Positions 1-10,268 of a stretch of DNA of 64,000 nt are shown piece by piece. Each line of letters begins with the position of its first letter. Position 1 is the stretch's first letter. The translations under genes were made by a program, and so were the position numbers. The notes below the pieces were generated by a model. That model saw nothing but the letters and a program-made list of their open reading frames with translations. It made no database searches and was not told the DNA's origin. The DNA comes from Isoetes taiwanensis (lineage: Eukaryota > Streptophyta > Lycopodiopsida > Isoetales > Isoetaceae): positions 7,365,546 through 7,429,545 of the forward strand of contig JAJEKV010000009.1 of NCBI GenBank assembly GCA_021234155.1, in the 5' to 3' direction.

Positions 1-146
1 TATGTCTAATTAATGCACAAGGGATTAGTGACCATATCTTCGCTCCCTTAGTGCTTGAAAGAAAAGTTGTATAAGAAGAATCTTGCTAGACAAATAATTT
101 AGAAAAGTTGTAATTCCACTAAGTGTATGATCATCAATACTTAACA
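1..146 (+). repeat. 3' end of the 5' LTR (copia)
   Basis: These bases match 9096-9241 with very few differences and end in TTAACA, directly before the primer binding site. The near-identity of the two LTR ends suggests fairly recent insertion. Confidence 0.92.
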
Positions 147-147
147 G

Positions 148-159
148 TGGTATCAGAGC
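148..159 (+). other. Primer binding site for initiator tRNA-Met
   Basis: TGGTATCAGAGC starts one base after the LTR end. It is the classical plant copia primer site, complementary to the 3' end of initiator tRNA-Met. It fixes the LTR boundary and the element's orientation. Confidence 0.95.
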
Positions 160-570
160 TAGGGTAGAAGCATGAAAGGGGAGGCAAAAAAAGGGACACA
201 TTTATACATTTACAAAATGCAAAATGTAGAGAAAATTGACCCATGAAGCTAATTAATATGGTCATTAATAATCATGCGGATTTTGAATTTGGGGGTAATT
301 TTGAAACGTGAATGGGGCTTAATAATCCAAGTTTTTCGCTTTTGCTGCCATTTCTCTCCCGCTCTCCACATGCAGAGGTCATTTCTCTCCCGCTCTCATG
401 CTCCATCGCCAAATCCTTCTATCTTGCTTGCTGGCCGGATCATCCATTCTTTGATCATCCTGCTATAATCTCTTTCGTCGTTCTTATGATGCTTCATCAC
501 CAGATCATTCTATCTTGCTTGTTAGGCGAATAAGCCTTCTTAGATCATTCTACTGTGGAGTTTGAATCGA
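160..570 (+). other. Retrotransposon leader, first part; no gene seen
   Basis: This is untranslated sequence between the primer site and the nested element. Short open frames at 274-533 have no recognisable motif and are treated as chance. Confidence 0.5.
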
Positions 571-597
571 TCGGTCTTAGTTTGAGTTGGGGAATAT

Positions 598-733
598 GGG
601 AAAGAGGATTGAAGAGGATCCAGCTTATAACATTTTAGGTTGAAGAGGATTGAATCAATTTTATTATGGGAAAGAGGATTGAAGAGGATTCAGCTTATAA
701 CATTTTAGGTTGAAGAGGATTGAATCAATTTCG
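598..733 (+). repeat. Two tandem copies of a ~68-bp unit
   Basis: Two adjacent near-identical units each contain GGGAAAGAGGATTGAAGAGG and end in TTGAATCAATTT. A single inverted relative lies at about 5039-5090, so the duplication arose within the left arm. Confidence 0.85.
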
Positions 734-1384
734 TTTTGTATATTCTTTGAGATAATGATGATCTCTTCAACAACAAAAAATCGTGCAAGGAATCCCCTTC
801 AAGCATACCAGCGGAAAACAGAAGTTTTCAAATGCTACATCCATGTCTTGGCTTTTCTCCTGTTATGAAAGGGAAGGTTGCAGCTCGGATTTTTAAGGTA
901 ACATCCAATAACTCAATCTTGATCAGATTTCCTTGGGGCTACATCAGCTATGGAGAGGTATCAATAAGGTACTAGTTTGTTTTGTTCCTTTGGATTTTAT
1001 GAGCATTCTTTTCACATGAGAAACTTGATTCGATGGTTTGTAGCTTACTCTTATTTTTGCACCAAAAATATAACATGAACTTTGGCTGATTTGGAGATTC
1101 GTATCAGAGCCTTGATTCTACAAAATCTGCCTTGCAATAGTGCAAGATCCTGGGAATATTTTTTAAGGTAATTATATGTTTTTGTTTGCTGTTATTTTTT
1201 TGTTGATGTAAAACCAGATTGTCTTCCTGTTTACTTGGAAAAGTATGCATTGAATTTAGACATAAGAGACATGAACATTTCCTTTTTAATTTGAAGATGC
1301 ATGTAGTTCTAATGCAATTTATTGTTATTTGGCCATGTGTCTTCATTTGTGTAGTATTATCTTAGAAATGCATGCTTCCTTGTT

Positions 1385-1560
1385 TGCATGTATTCTCAGA
1401 ACCGGTTTACATCTAAATCTATTTTACATGTATTCTTAAACTTTGATCACATCTCATGTCCTCTTAAACTCTGATTACATCTTATGTATTCTTAAACTCA
1501 TATTACATCTCGTGTACTCTTAAACTCTAATTACATCTATTTTGCTTTGCTTGCATGTTT
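1385..1560 (+). repeat. Subterminal direct repeats (TATTCTTAAACTCTGATTACATCT type)
   Basis: About five degenerate copies of a ~30-bp unit combining a TCTTAAACT segment with ACATCT run through this stretch. Related AGATGTAAT motifs occur inverted at 4110-4180. Arrays like this near element ends are often transposase binding sites, but no transposase is present here. Confidence 0.6.
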
Positions 1561-4500
1561 TTGTTTTACATCTAGTTTTCTTTTTGCATCACAGTAAGAA
1601 AATGAATTTTTGTTTTGGGGACAGTATTTTTGTATATTTGCATGTATTCTTAAATTTTGGCTACATCTAGTTTGCCTTGCTTCATATTTGGAAAATGTAA
1701 TTTTGTTTTAAATTAACCTATAATTATGATTAAACCTTAAGGTATTATTTGTTGCAAACATGAAGCATCAAGAGATTAGTACCTAAGGTGCAGGTAAAAG
1801 TCTTTAGACCTCATTGAATGTTGTGTGCATGTGCATTAATTGAATTTCATTAGGAGAGCCTTCTTGAAAAAGGCTTGTATATCACCTCATAATTGTTAGA
1901 TAAAGGTAAATGCCATACCAAGTTAGCATGAGAAGGAGAAGACCATAGAAGCCAAACAATGTACGTTATTCGCCAAGAGTTCTGATTGTTCTCCATGCAT
2001 TTTATTTGAGTATCAAATTGTATTCATGCAGTGGTAATACAGGAATCTCAAATGTAGTCATTCATATATATAGTAAGGCACTTATTCATTAAATGCTAGT
2101 ACCCCTTGTACTAAATCATGTTGGCCATCTTCACTCATACATGGTATGCGTATATGGCAGTAAAATTTCTATGCATAATCTCTTCGTGTCTTTGATACCG
2201 ACACAAGAGAAGGCCATTACAAACGTATGTAGCCTTCTATCATCTCTAATGTTATATGAAAATACTGAACATGCAAAGAGATCTCAAGTTTAAGATTGAT
2301 AGCATACAATTATTTACATGCAGTTGTTAGATCTCCTGTTGCTTTTAGCAAATGCTGAATTTAATAGAATGTGTAAGTACAGTTCTCTATAAATATATCA
2401 TTAATTTGTACTTGTTTTTGTAGGCATAAATCTAGTCACTAAGAATCTGCTCCAAGGTACTAGTCTATACTATTCACCATCAAGAAGTTGATGGGCTGCG
2501 ATGAGTTTTGTACCATTCAAGAACAATCCACTTTGTTGCTCGATTAAAGTGCTTGTTCGAGCTTAAAAATCTTGTTAAGCTACGCCGGTAGTGTCAAGCT
2601 TATGTATTAAAACTTGTATTTGAACATCTAGACCTGCTCAAGGTTATGATTTGTTTCTCTTCATACACTTGGTTGAATGTTAATATATGTATTCGAATGA
2701 TAATTCAGCTACAAGTTTTAACTTGTAAACCAATAGTTTCACAACACTTTGTTCGTTGCTCATGTGTTATTTGAATATTGAAAGCACTTTTGCTTATTTG
2801 ATTCTATATACAAAGAAATGTCTTAATTGTTTTATATGGATGAGGATTGGGTTGTTTGATGCCCAAACAAGTGATCTTTTTTAACTGCAAATATAGAGCA
2901 TTTTAGAAACATAGATCTAGAAGATAGGAAGAGTTGCCAATGTGTTTAAATGCATTGCCATGCATTGTAGCTCATTCAAAGTCATTTTTTAGCTAAAGTT
3001 AGAATTAGTTGTTGGTGCTTCTATTCTCCATACCTCCATGCACAAAGCTCTATTTTGAAAATTCTTTCAACGATTTTTTTAGCTATCATCTATCATTTGA
3101 TAATACAACTATGGTGGTGTTAATAAGCGATAACATAAATCTCATCGTGTTTTGAGACACATGCATGTTCTCGGACCCCAATATTTTATGAGGTTAATGA
3201 TGTAGAGGTTGCTAATATGGGCAGATTGATGGACACTTTCGTCACCTTGAGATGTTGCAGTTAATGAAGGCACTTGTTTGAGTATCCTTGTGAGAGTAAA
3301 TTGGGCATAGCCGCATATATGAGATATATCATCTATAACATAGCTGTGTGATTTTATAGCGGCGGTCCATGAGTTGATATGTACATGCATGAAAGTAAGA
3401 TGAAGACATGATATGATGTGAATTAGAAAGATGTGCCCTTATATTGTATGATGTTATATAGTGAACTTTGCTGTATCCAATTCAAAAACATTTATGTCTT
3501 GCAGTCTTAAATATTCATAAGAACTCTGTAATACAACTATACACTGAAGTTGTTGTCTACAGTCTGATGCAAATGTAAACGTGATGTAAAATAGTTTACA
3601 AAGCTGCAGATTTTTCAAAGGCATTCCATGCCTTACGCTTAAGGCCACCTTATGTTTGTCTAACTCCAATGGAAATATCACCTCTATTACTGACTCAAGA
3701 TGGACAAGACCTCAAGATGGCAGCCATTTAATATCACCATGGTAAATATTTTATCCAGGTAACTGCTTCAAGAACCTGTGCACTGGATGTAAAAAGGGAC
3801 CCCTTCAAAATTGTCGAAAAATGTAATGATCCATAGTAATTTTCGACCTTGCGCAGATATTATACCTTCTCGTGATGTTCTTGTCTTTGCAAACCGGCCA
3901 ATTCTTACCTTAAATGTCACATTACCAAACAATATGGCTTGGCCTAGATGTGGATGGAGCTACACTATTAATGACACCACCATTTGCTGATTTTGTCAGC
4001 GCTCTAGAGAACAGTAAGAACTTCAATCCTTTTCCAAAAAAACATCTTCTTGCCACCTATATCATAACAATGACATGCAACAAAATCACCCTAAGATCTT
4101 GAAATATAAGCAGATGTAATCAGAGCATAAGAATACCTGTAAATGTAAAGAAAAGACTACAAAGTAGATGTAATTAGAGTTCCATATACATCCCATCATG
4201 TCATATGTAAATGTAAGGAAAAAATTTGGAAACCATTTATGAAGCAAAAGATGTACATAGGTAAAAGAGGTGTGATCAAGATCACATGCAATTACAATGA
4301 AGAAACCTTCAAGTACATTTACTCTGAAGCAATAAAAAGCTAAATCTATGTAAAACATAAATGCCAATAGTAGCTACATCTAATTTGCAGGTAAAGAAAA
4401 TATTGTTTTCTTTTACTGACGAATTATTATGTCAGAGTTAGATTTGCATTTATCCTTTTCAAAAACAGCGCAATCAAGTTTTACATTAGCAATAATAAAA

Positions 4501-4855
4501 CTCTACTTTATCATATGCATATTTTTCGAAGTAAAGAAGAAGACACTCTCATTTTACATCAACAAAAAGATAATAACAAACAACAATATATCATTACCTT
4601 GAGAGGAAATTCCCATGATTCTTCGCGTTTCCAAGAGCATTTTTATGGTAAACTCTTTCATCACAATCTGATACAAGTCTTTAGATTAGCCAAAGATAAG
4701 AACATAAATTATGATGACAAGAACATGCTCATGAAAGCAAGAAGGAAAAAAAGAAAATCTCATCCAAATCAGCTAAACTCTACTTTCTTGATATTTGTGA
4801 AGGGGCTTTCTTGGGAATCTTTGTTTAAGAACACCAAAAATGAAATAGCCTACTG

Positions 4856-5040
4856 TTAGGGTTTTTCCTCCCAAGTGGGGGTTTTTTCATCCCGGTAGTA
4901 GGGTTCTACTGTACAGTTACATTGTTTGTTTTTGGTGTTGGGGTTTTTGGCTTTTTTGCCTGTTCTCTGCATGTACCGTCTCATAGGCCTCTAGCCTCCG
5001 TGGACGTTAAAATAAACTTCCTTCCTTCCTTCCTTCCTTC
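4856..5040 (+). other. Insertion in the right arm ending in a (TTCC)n microsatellite
   Basis: This block interrupts the right inverted-repeat arm. It opens with TTAGGGTTTTTCCTCCCAAG and ends in about five TTCC units. A similar TTAGGGTTTTCCTC block lies at 9742-9790, so both may be 3' tails of a retroposon family. The identity is unproven. Confidence 0.4.
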
Positions 5041-5100
5041 AACCTAAAATATTATAAGCTAAACATTTTTCAATCCTCTTCCCCCCTGTTCTCCAACTCA

Positions 5101-5746
5101 AACCCAATCTTCTTCTGACCACTAAAGCAAGGATAGTGTGGTCAGCAGCAAGGATTTCTTTTCTTTTCTTTTTTAAATGAATGTCCTCTTCACAATAGCC
5201 TCTAAGCTTCCCGATTGCATGCCCAAATAAGAATTTCGTCACATACCGGCATCCCACGCGTTTTAAGCCTCCTTACCTTTCTGTATACAAAAACTGATTG
5301 TAATCCGTCTTCTTGCATAGATCTATCACAAAGAGAGATTAGATTCATCAGCCATAAAATCGCCTCTATGTTTTTGCTCCATCCTTGAATCGTTTAGGCA
5401 TAGATCTGTTTCCATGAAGCTGTTTGAATTGATTGGAGGAAGCAGGGAATCAATTTGGAGGTAGGATCGATTTCAAAATCGTGAATCGGTATGGCCGGAA
5501 GCATGAACTGATTGGGGGAAGCAGGTTCCTTGAATTGATTTTTGGGAGATCTGATCAATTTCAAAATCGTGCATCGGTATTGCCGAAAATAAATGAAAAA
5601 AATCTCACGTGGACTACGGCATTAATGACTGGCTAACCAATGTATAATTCAAATTGTACATTAGAAATACTATAACCTAGTGTGTTTTTTTACATCATTT
5701 TGCAAAAAATATTGGACACCCTTTCGTGCTTCTACCCGCTAGTATT
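5101..5746 (+). other. Retrotransposon leader, second part; local duplication, no gene seen
   Basis: Untranslated sequence upstream of gag. A GATTGG..GGAAGCAGG..AATCGTG..TCGGTAT..GCCG segment occurs twice between 5430 and 5585. No motif was found in the open frame at 5433-5636. Confidence 0.5.
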
Positions 5747-6691
5747 ATGTCTAGCAGATTTGGAGCAAGCTTGCTCAACACTGTAGATGTGTATGCTAGA
5801 GGCCCTGGTTTCCAGATCTGGAAGGACGCTATAGTACACATCTTGCTGGAAGTTGAAGATTTGTGGGATTTAGTGGATCCCCAAGGAAATGTTACTGCAG
5901 GGGTGCTGACCAGGTCTGGTTCTAATTCAACAAGTTCTATTAATGCTGCAGGTGCAGGTCAGATTTCACAAAGTGCAGGTGCAGGAGGCACAGCAGGGGG
6001 CAGTAGCTCAGGAGGTAAATCCTTGTACACCAAAGCAAAGGAGACCCAAGGAATCATATCTTGCAAGGTAAGTCCTACAATTAGGTTGAAATTGAGGGGT
6101 TTGAGCCCAGGAGATATGTGGAAATATATGCTTAAGCATTATGAAGATAAAACATCCTCTCAAATTGATTTACTTGAAAATGAGCTAAGAGGGTTAAAAT
6201 TAGGAGAAGATGAGTATATCTCAGGGTTCTTTGATAGATTTTATAATCTTATAGCAGACCTTGCTGGAGCAAATGTGAATATCTCAGACAGGAGTCAAGT
6301 ATTGCAAATATCCAGAGCAGTGGATAATGAAAATCTGGCCTTGTTTATTAGAAATACTTGTAAGACAAGAGAGGAAGCAGAAAATTGTTTGAGAACTGAA
6401 TGGGAACAAAAGAAAATATCAAGGCAACAGTCTAATGAACCAGAAGTATTAGTTGTCAAGAAGAAAGTGACTTGCTATCATTGTCATGAGCAAGGTCACT
6501 ATAAAAATGAATGTCCCAAATTGAAGAAAGAATTTAACTGTTACACATGTGGGGGGAGAGGTCATATAGCCTCAAAATGCCCAACTCCAAAGAATTATGG
6601 GAAGGGAAGAGGAAGGTCTGATAGCAGAGGTGGCAGGTCTTCCAATAAAGGAAGAGGAAGAAGCTATGAAAAAGCTTTTGTGACTGAATAA
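5747..6691 (+). CDS. Copia Gag polyprotein with two CCHC zinc knuckles
   Basis: The ATG at 5747 (MSSRFG) opens about 314 residues. The N-terminal half is the UBN2-type copia Gag region with LWDLVDP, followed by a Gly/Ser-rich insert. Two zinc knuckles follow, CYHCHEQGHYKNEC and CYTCGGRGHIASKC, each C-X2-C-X4-H-X4-C, then an Arg/Gly-rich tail. It would package element RNA into virus-like particles. It ends at TAA 6689-6691, yet the same frame continues open into protease. Gag and Pol are therefore one frame split by a single stop, either decay or leaky termination. Confidence 0.9.
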   Translation: MSSRFGASLLNTVDVYARGPGFQIWKDAIVHILLEVEDLWDLVDPQGNVTAGVLTRSGSNSTSSINAAGAGQISQSAGAGGTAGGSSSGGKSLYTKAKETQGIISCKVSPTIRLKLRGLSPGDMWKYMLKHYEDKTSSQIDLLENELRGLKLGEDEYISGFFDRFYNLIADLAGANVNISDRSQVLQISRAVDNENLALFIRNTCKTREEAENCLRTEWEQKKISRQQSNEPEVLVVKKKVTCYHCHEQGHYKNECPKLKKEFNCYTCGGRGHIASKCPTPKNYGKGRGRSDSRGGRSSNKGRGRSYEKAFVTE

Positions 6692-8190
6692 CATGAAGAA
6701 AAGTCTAAGGCAAACTCTGAAGATGAAGATGATGAGGTATTTAATGAATTTGCTATTCTTGACAAAACTAAATCTGACAAATCTGATGATTATATGGTAG
6801 TTGATAGTGGAGCTGAACGATCAGTAGTGCAATCCACTGATCTTCTGAAGAATCTTACTAGTGCAAATTCAAGAAATATACAAGTTGGGAATGGAGCTCT
6901 TCAGAAAATTCAGAGTAGGGGGTTGTTGCAGCTTGAGGATCTGTATGGTGACATTGTAAATATACAGAATGTGTTTTGTGTGCCTACAATAATCAAGAAC
7001 TTGCTCAAAGATGAATTGAAATTTTGTGCTACCAGAATTGGAAATCTATTTGCAATGAATAATGTTGTGAGCATCAATACAATCAAAGAAGAAGGGCTAG
7101 AATTATGGCACAATAGTCTAGCACATACTAACAGCAAAAATCTCAAGCATTTGATCAAACAAGGCTGGATATTCTGTAACAAAAACTCAGACCATTTCAT
7201 ATGTGAAGGATGTGCTTTGGGAAAGCTAAACAGATTGCCTTTTGCCAAGAGAAAGACCAGAGCAACTCATGTGCTTGAACTGGTGCACACAGATCTTTGT
7301 GGTCCTCTGAATATTAAAAGCAGGACAAATAAAAGATACTTCATTACCTTTACGGATGATTACAGCAGAAAGTGCAAAACTTATGCATTATCCACCAAGT
7401 CACAAGCACTGCAAGCATTTAAACAGTTTGTAGTTGAATCTGAAAGAGAAACTGGAAATAAGCTAAAATGCATTAGATCAGATAGAGGTGGAGAATACCT
7501 ATCTGATAAATTCTTTTTATATTGTTTAAAGCATGGCATTAAAAGGCAATTAACATGCAGACATAGTCCTCAGCAGAATGGTGTGTCAGAAAGGAAAAAC
7601 AGAACAATATTGGATGTTGTAAGATCTATGCTGAAGCAAAGTGGTCTACCTAGCAACTTGTGGGAAGAAGCATTAAAAAAAAGTGTGGAAATTCAGAACA
7701 ATTTGCCCTCCACTAGCATTGGTGGAAACTTGCCTTGTTTGTTATGGAATCCTAATACAAAAGTCAATTTTGACAAGTACAAAGTATATGGATGTTTGGC
7801 ATATTCTCACATACCCAAAGAACTGAGGAAAAAATTGGATGATAAGGCTGAGATTGGGTTTGTAGTAGGATATGATGAGGAATCCAAGGGATATAGAATC
7901 TACAATCCAGAGAACAAAACAATTACTATTAGTAGAGATGTCTTGTTCAATGAAGATGTATTATACAAACACAGATATAAGAAAGGGCATAAAGTTAAGG
8001 AGGAACACACTGAAAATAAGAGTGTGAAATTTGACATTGAAGAAGATGATGGGAATAACCGAAATGCTGATGTGCAACCAGAAGATGTACAACAGGAGCT
8101 TGATCACCCTGAGCAGATTAACAATGAAAATCATGATAACAAGAAAACAACAGTCAGAAGGAAAAGGAAAACACAAGTAGAAAGACTTAT
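6692..8190 (+). pseudogene. Copia Pol, protease and integrase part; RT missing downstream
   Basis: In frame with gag after its stop. Aspartic protease is seen as VVDSGAERSVV near 6797. Integrase follows, with an H-H-C-C zinc finger (WHNSLAHTNSKNLKHL to CEGCALGK) and a DDE core: the first Asp in HTDLCGPL, the second in RSDRGGEY, and Glu in SPQQNGVSERKNRT. The C-terminal GKG-like region (YGCLAY, GFVVGYDEESKGYRIYNP) is present. After an acidic, Lys-rich segment the frame leaves coding at about 8180, where RT should begin. Nothing of RT, including a YVDD box, is seen. Confidence 0.9.
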
Positions 8191-8526
8191 ACTGCAGAAG
8201 CAGAGTATGCTGCCTCTTCATTGGTGGCCAAAGAATTAGTCTGGTTAAGGAGATTATTGCAAGAATTAAATTGTGCACAGGATGAAGCCACTGAAATCAT
8301 GACAGACAGTCAAAGTTGCATAGCTATAGTGAAAAACCCTGTTCATCATGATAGAACCAAGCACATAGAGCTAAATATTCATTTCATACGAGATTTGGCA
8401 GTGCAAGGTATTATTCAAATGAGATATATTGATACTAACAGTCAAATAGCTGACATCTTTACTAAGGAACTTGCAGAAGTTAAATTCAGTAAATTTAAAG
8501 AGCAATTAAATGTGTTGGACTTATAA
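8182..8526 (+). pseudogene. Copia RNase H remnant
   Basis: Frame-shifted relative to integrase, this frame opens with TYTAEAEYAASSLVAKELVW and continues through DSQSCIAIVKNP, HDRTKHIELNIHFIRD and DIFTKEL. These are the standard C-terminal copia RNase H motifs. The abrupt start after KTYT marks the deletion joining integrase to RNase H. It ends a few bases before the polypurine tract, as expected. Confidence 0.88.
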
Positions 8527-8527
8527 G

Positions 8528-8539
8528 CTGAAGGAGGAA
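8528..8539 (+). other. Polypurine tract
   Basis: GCTGAAGGAGGAA lies directly before TGTTAGG, the start of the 3' LTR. This is the usual position for priming plus-strand DNA synthesis. Confidence 0.8.
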
Positions 8540-9241
8540 TGTTAGGATTGTCAGCTTATAAGTAGCATTGGGAGATTGCTTTGGGAAGGTTGTGAAGTTG
8601 AACATTATGTGGTTGACCTAGTGTTGCAAACAGGTTCTCAATGTGGTGAACCTTGGAACCATTGGAAAACTAGAGTTAAGGTAAATACTCAAGATAAATA
8701 ACCATTGCAAAACTAAATGCAATGGTTAACAAATGGACGATATTCCCAGCTTATGAATGTGGGATAATTGTGTACTTCGATCGGGCTCAATATGGAAGGT
8801 CGATCAATCCCCCTTAACCGCCGGATCAATCAAAGATATAAGGGGATAAGAATGCAGAAGAGATATATACAAGCATGAAGCAAAGACGAGTGATTTTGTG
8901 AAGAATTTGCCGATTTAAAGTCGGTCAAAAAAGCTACAGTATTTGAGTCAATGACTTTTGCTACAGTAACCATGATATTTGAATTCCTATGGTTTATTGA
9001 TTATTATGGTTAAGAACTTGTACTGATGATATTGTCTCCTTCTTAATTCTTCAAAGGGGATTAAATTATTTTCCTTTGAGATTGAAGCTTATGTATATGT
9101 CTAGTTAATGCACAAGGGATTAGTGACCATATCTTCGCTCCCTTAGTGCTTGAAAGAAAAGTTGTATAAGAAGAATCTTGCTAGACAAATAATTTAGAAA
9201 AGTTGTAATTCCACTAAGTGTGTGATCATCAATACTTAACA
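8540..9241 (+). repeat. 3' LTR (copia), ~702 bp
   Basis: It starts TGTTAGG after the polypurine tract and ends CTTAACA, the TG...CA termini of LTRs. Its last 146 bases match the window start. A CGATCGG-type repeat pair lies inside at 8776-8810. Confidence 0.9.
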
Positions 9242-10268
9242 ACTACTAACATAACCCATGGACGCATATCAACAAGGTCGTTAGATGATCTACATCATTT
9301 TATACTGAAACAAGGTAAGCCACTAGGTTTGTTACATTTTCTGAATCATTTAACAGGTCCATCGAGTTCTTTGGATAGATATGAATGGGTTTTATATTTT
9401 TTCCCCTTTGCAACCATAACTGTATTTGCAAAAAATCACTTGTTTCTTTTTCTAATCGATTTTACCAGTTCAATTCTCTATTTTCAGACCATCATGTATG
9501 GATTTCCTTCCCTCTAGATCAATTTTGGAATCTTTTTTACTATATCCATTTCTCTCTTCTTCCCTTAACATGCCGCAGACCTGTTTTGTCCCACCATCTA
9601 TTGTATATTGCATAGGATCGCCATTTTTTGGGATAGATGAGGCTATTTATACATCTTTTAGACTACGTATTCTGAACGAGGTGCACCCTAGACTACGGCC
9701 CAAGCTTTTCCTCTGGAGCCCTTGGGCGAAAGTTTATCATTAGGGTTTTCCTCAAACCCCCGAAAGGGCGGGGTTCTTTTATCCCAAAGTGATAAACTTT
9801 TGCACATTGCCTCCTATTTGCCCTTCTTTTTTACGCTGTCTTAAAGGGGTCTGGGTTGTTCCTGTGCCAGGTTCTCTTTATTATTATTAGCGGGTAGTCT
9901 GGAAAAATTGATGTGGTCGACTACCCCACTTGGATATTTTACTGCTGTGATGAAAGATATACCTATCTATCGGCTGGTTTCCCTCCTCCAGACGAGTCTT
10001 CACCAAAATTCAATCTTTGTTGCGACACATCCAACCTTCTCAATCAATTCTACAAGTTAAGCTTATCCTATTGGACAACTGTTGGTTAAAACCAAACGTA
10101 TTATTAGTTATTCATAATATCGTATAACATCATGTGCCACTACTATAGAAAAGTAAACATACAATATAGGGGGTTGGGTTACATATCTAGAAGTATGTTG
10201 GATATTATTCTTCTCTTACTGGTACACTTTGGACAAATCCTTAAGGAAAATTGGCTTATTAACCACTT
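9242..10268. other. Gap between copia and next gene; possible retroposon tail, no gene
   Basis: No supported coding. At 9731-9815 AAAGTTTATCA and TGATAAACTTT form an inverted pair around a block reading TTAGGGTTTTCCTCAAACCC, resembling the block at 4857. This may be a retroposon 3' end. The open frames at 9218-9743 overlap each other in different frames and carry no motif. Confidence 0.4.

Larger units (their letters stand above)
571..5100. mobile_element. Nested DNA element with long, diverged terminal inverted repeats
   Basis: The segment at about 571-1260 reappears inverted at about 4510-5100. The outer match begins with GTTTGAGTTGG and GAGGATTGAA, and an inner match includes TTTTTGTTGATGTAAAA. 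Inside both arms are short subterminal repeats built on ACATCT and AGATGTAAT. No transposase is recognisable inside, so this is a non-autonomous long-TIR or foldback-type element in the retrotransposon leader. Arms are diverged and unequal: a 70-bp unit is duplicated on the left and about 160 bp is inserted on the right. Exact ends and target duplication could not be fixed by eye. Confidence 0.6.
1..9241 (+). mobile_element. Ty1/copia LTR retrotransposon, reverse transcriptase deleted, with a nested insertion
   Basis: The first 146 bases repeat almost exactly at 9096-9241, so the window opens inside the 5' LTR and the 3' LTR ends at 9241. Between them lie a primer binding site, gag, protease and integrase, a short RNase H remnant, a polypurine tract and the 3' LTR. 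The order protease-integrase-(RT)-RNase H is that of copia elements. The RT domain is absent and about 5.5 kb of extra sequence separates the primer site from gag, most of it a nested inverted-repeat element. The copy cannot be autonomous. The 5' LTR start and its target duplication lie outside the window. Confidence 0.93.

Noticed and set aside
148-159. tRNA gene at the TGGTATCAGAGC sequence
   Set aside because: Only the 12-base primer complement is present, at the standard position after an LTR.
7961-8278. 105-codon minus-strand frame over the copia pol
   Set aside because: Antisense of the acidic linker after integrase; no domain.
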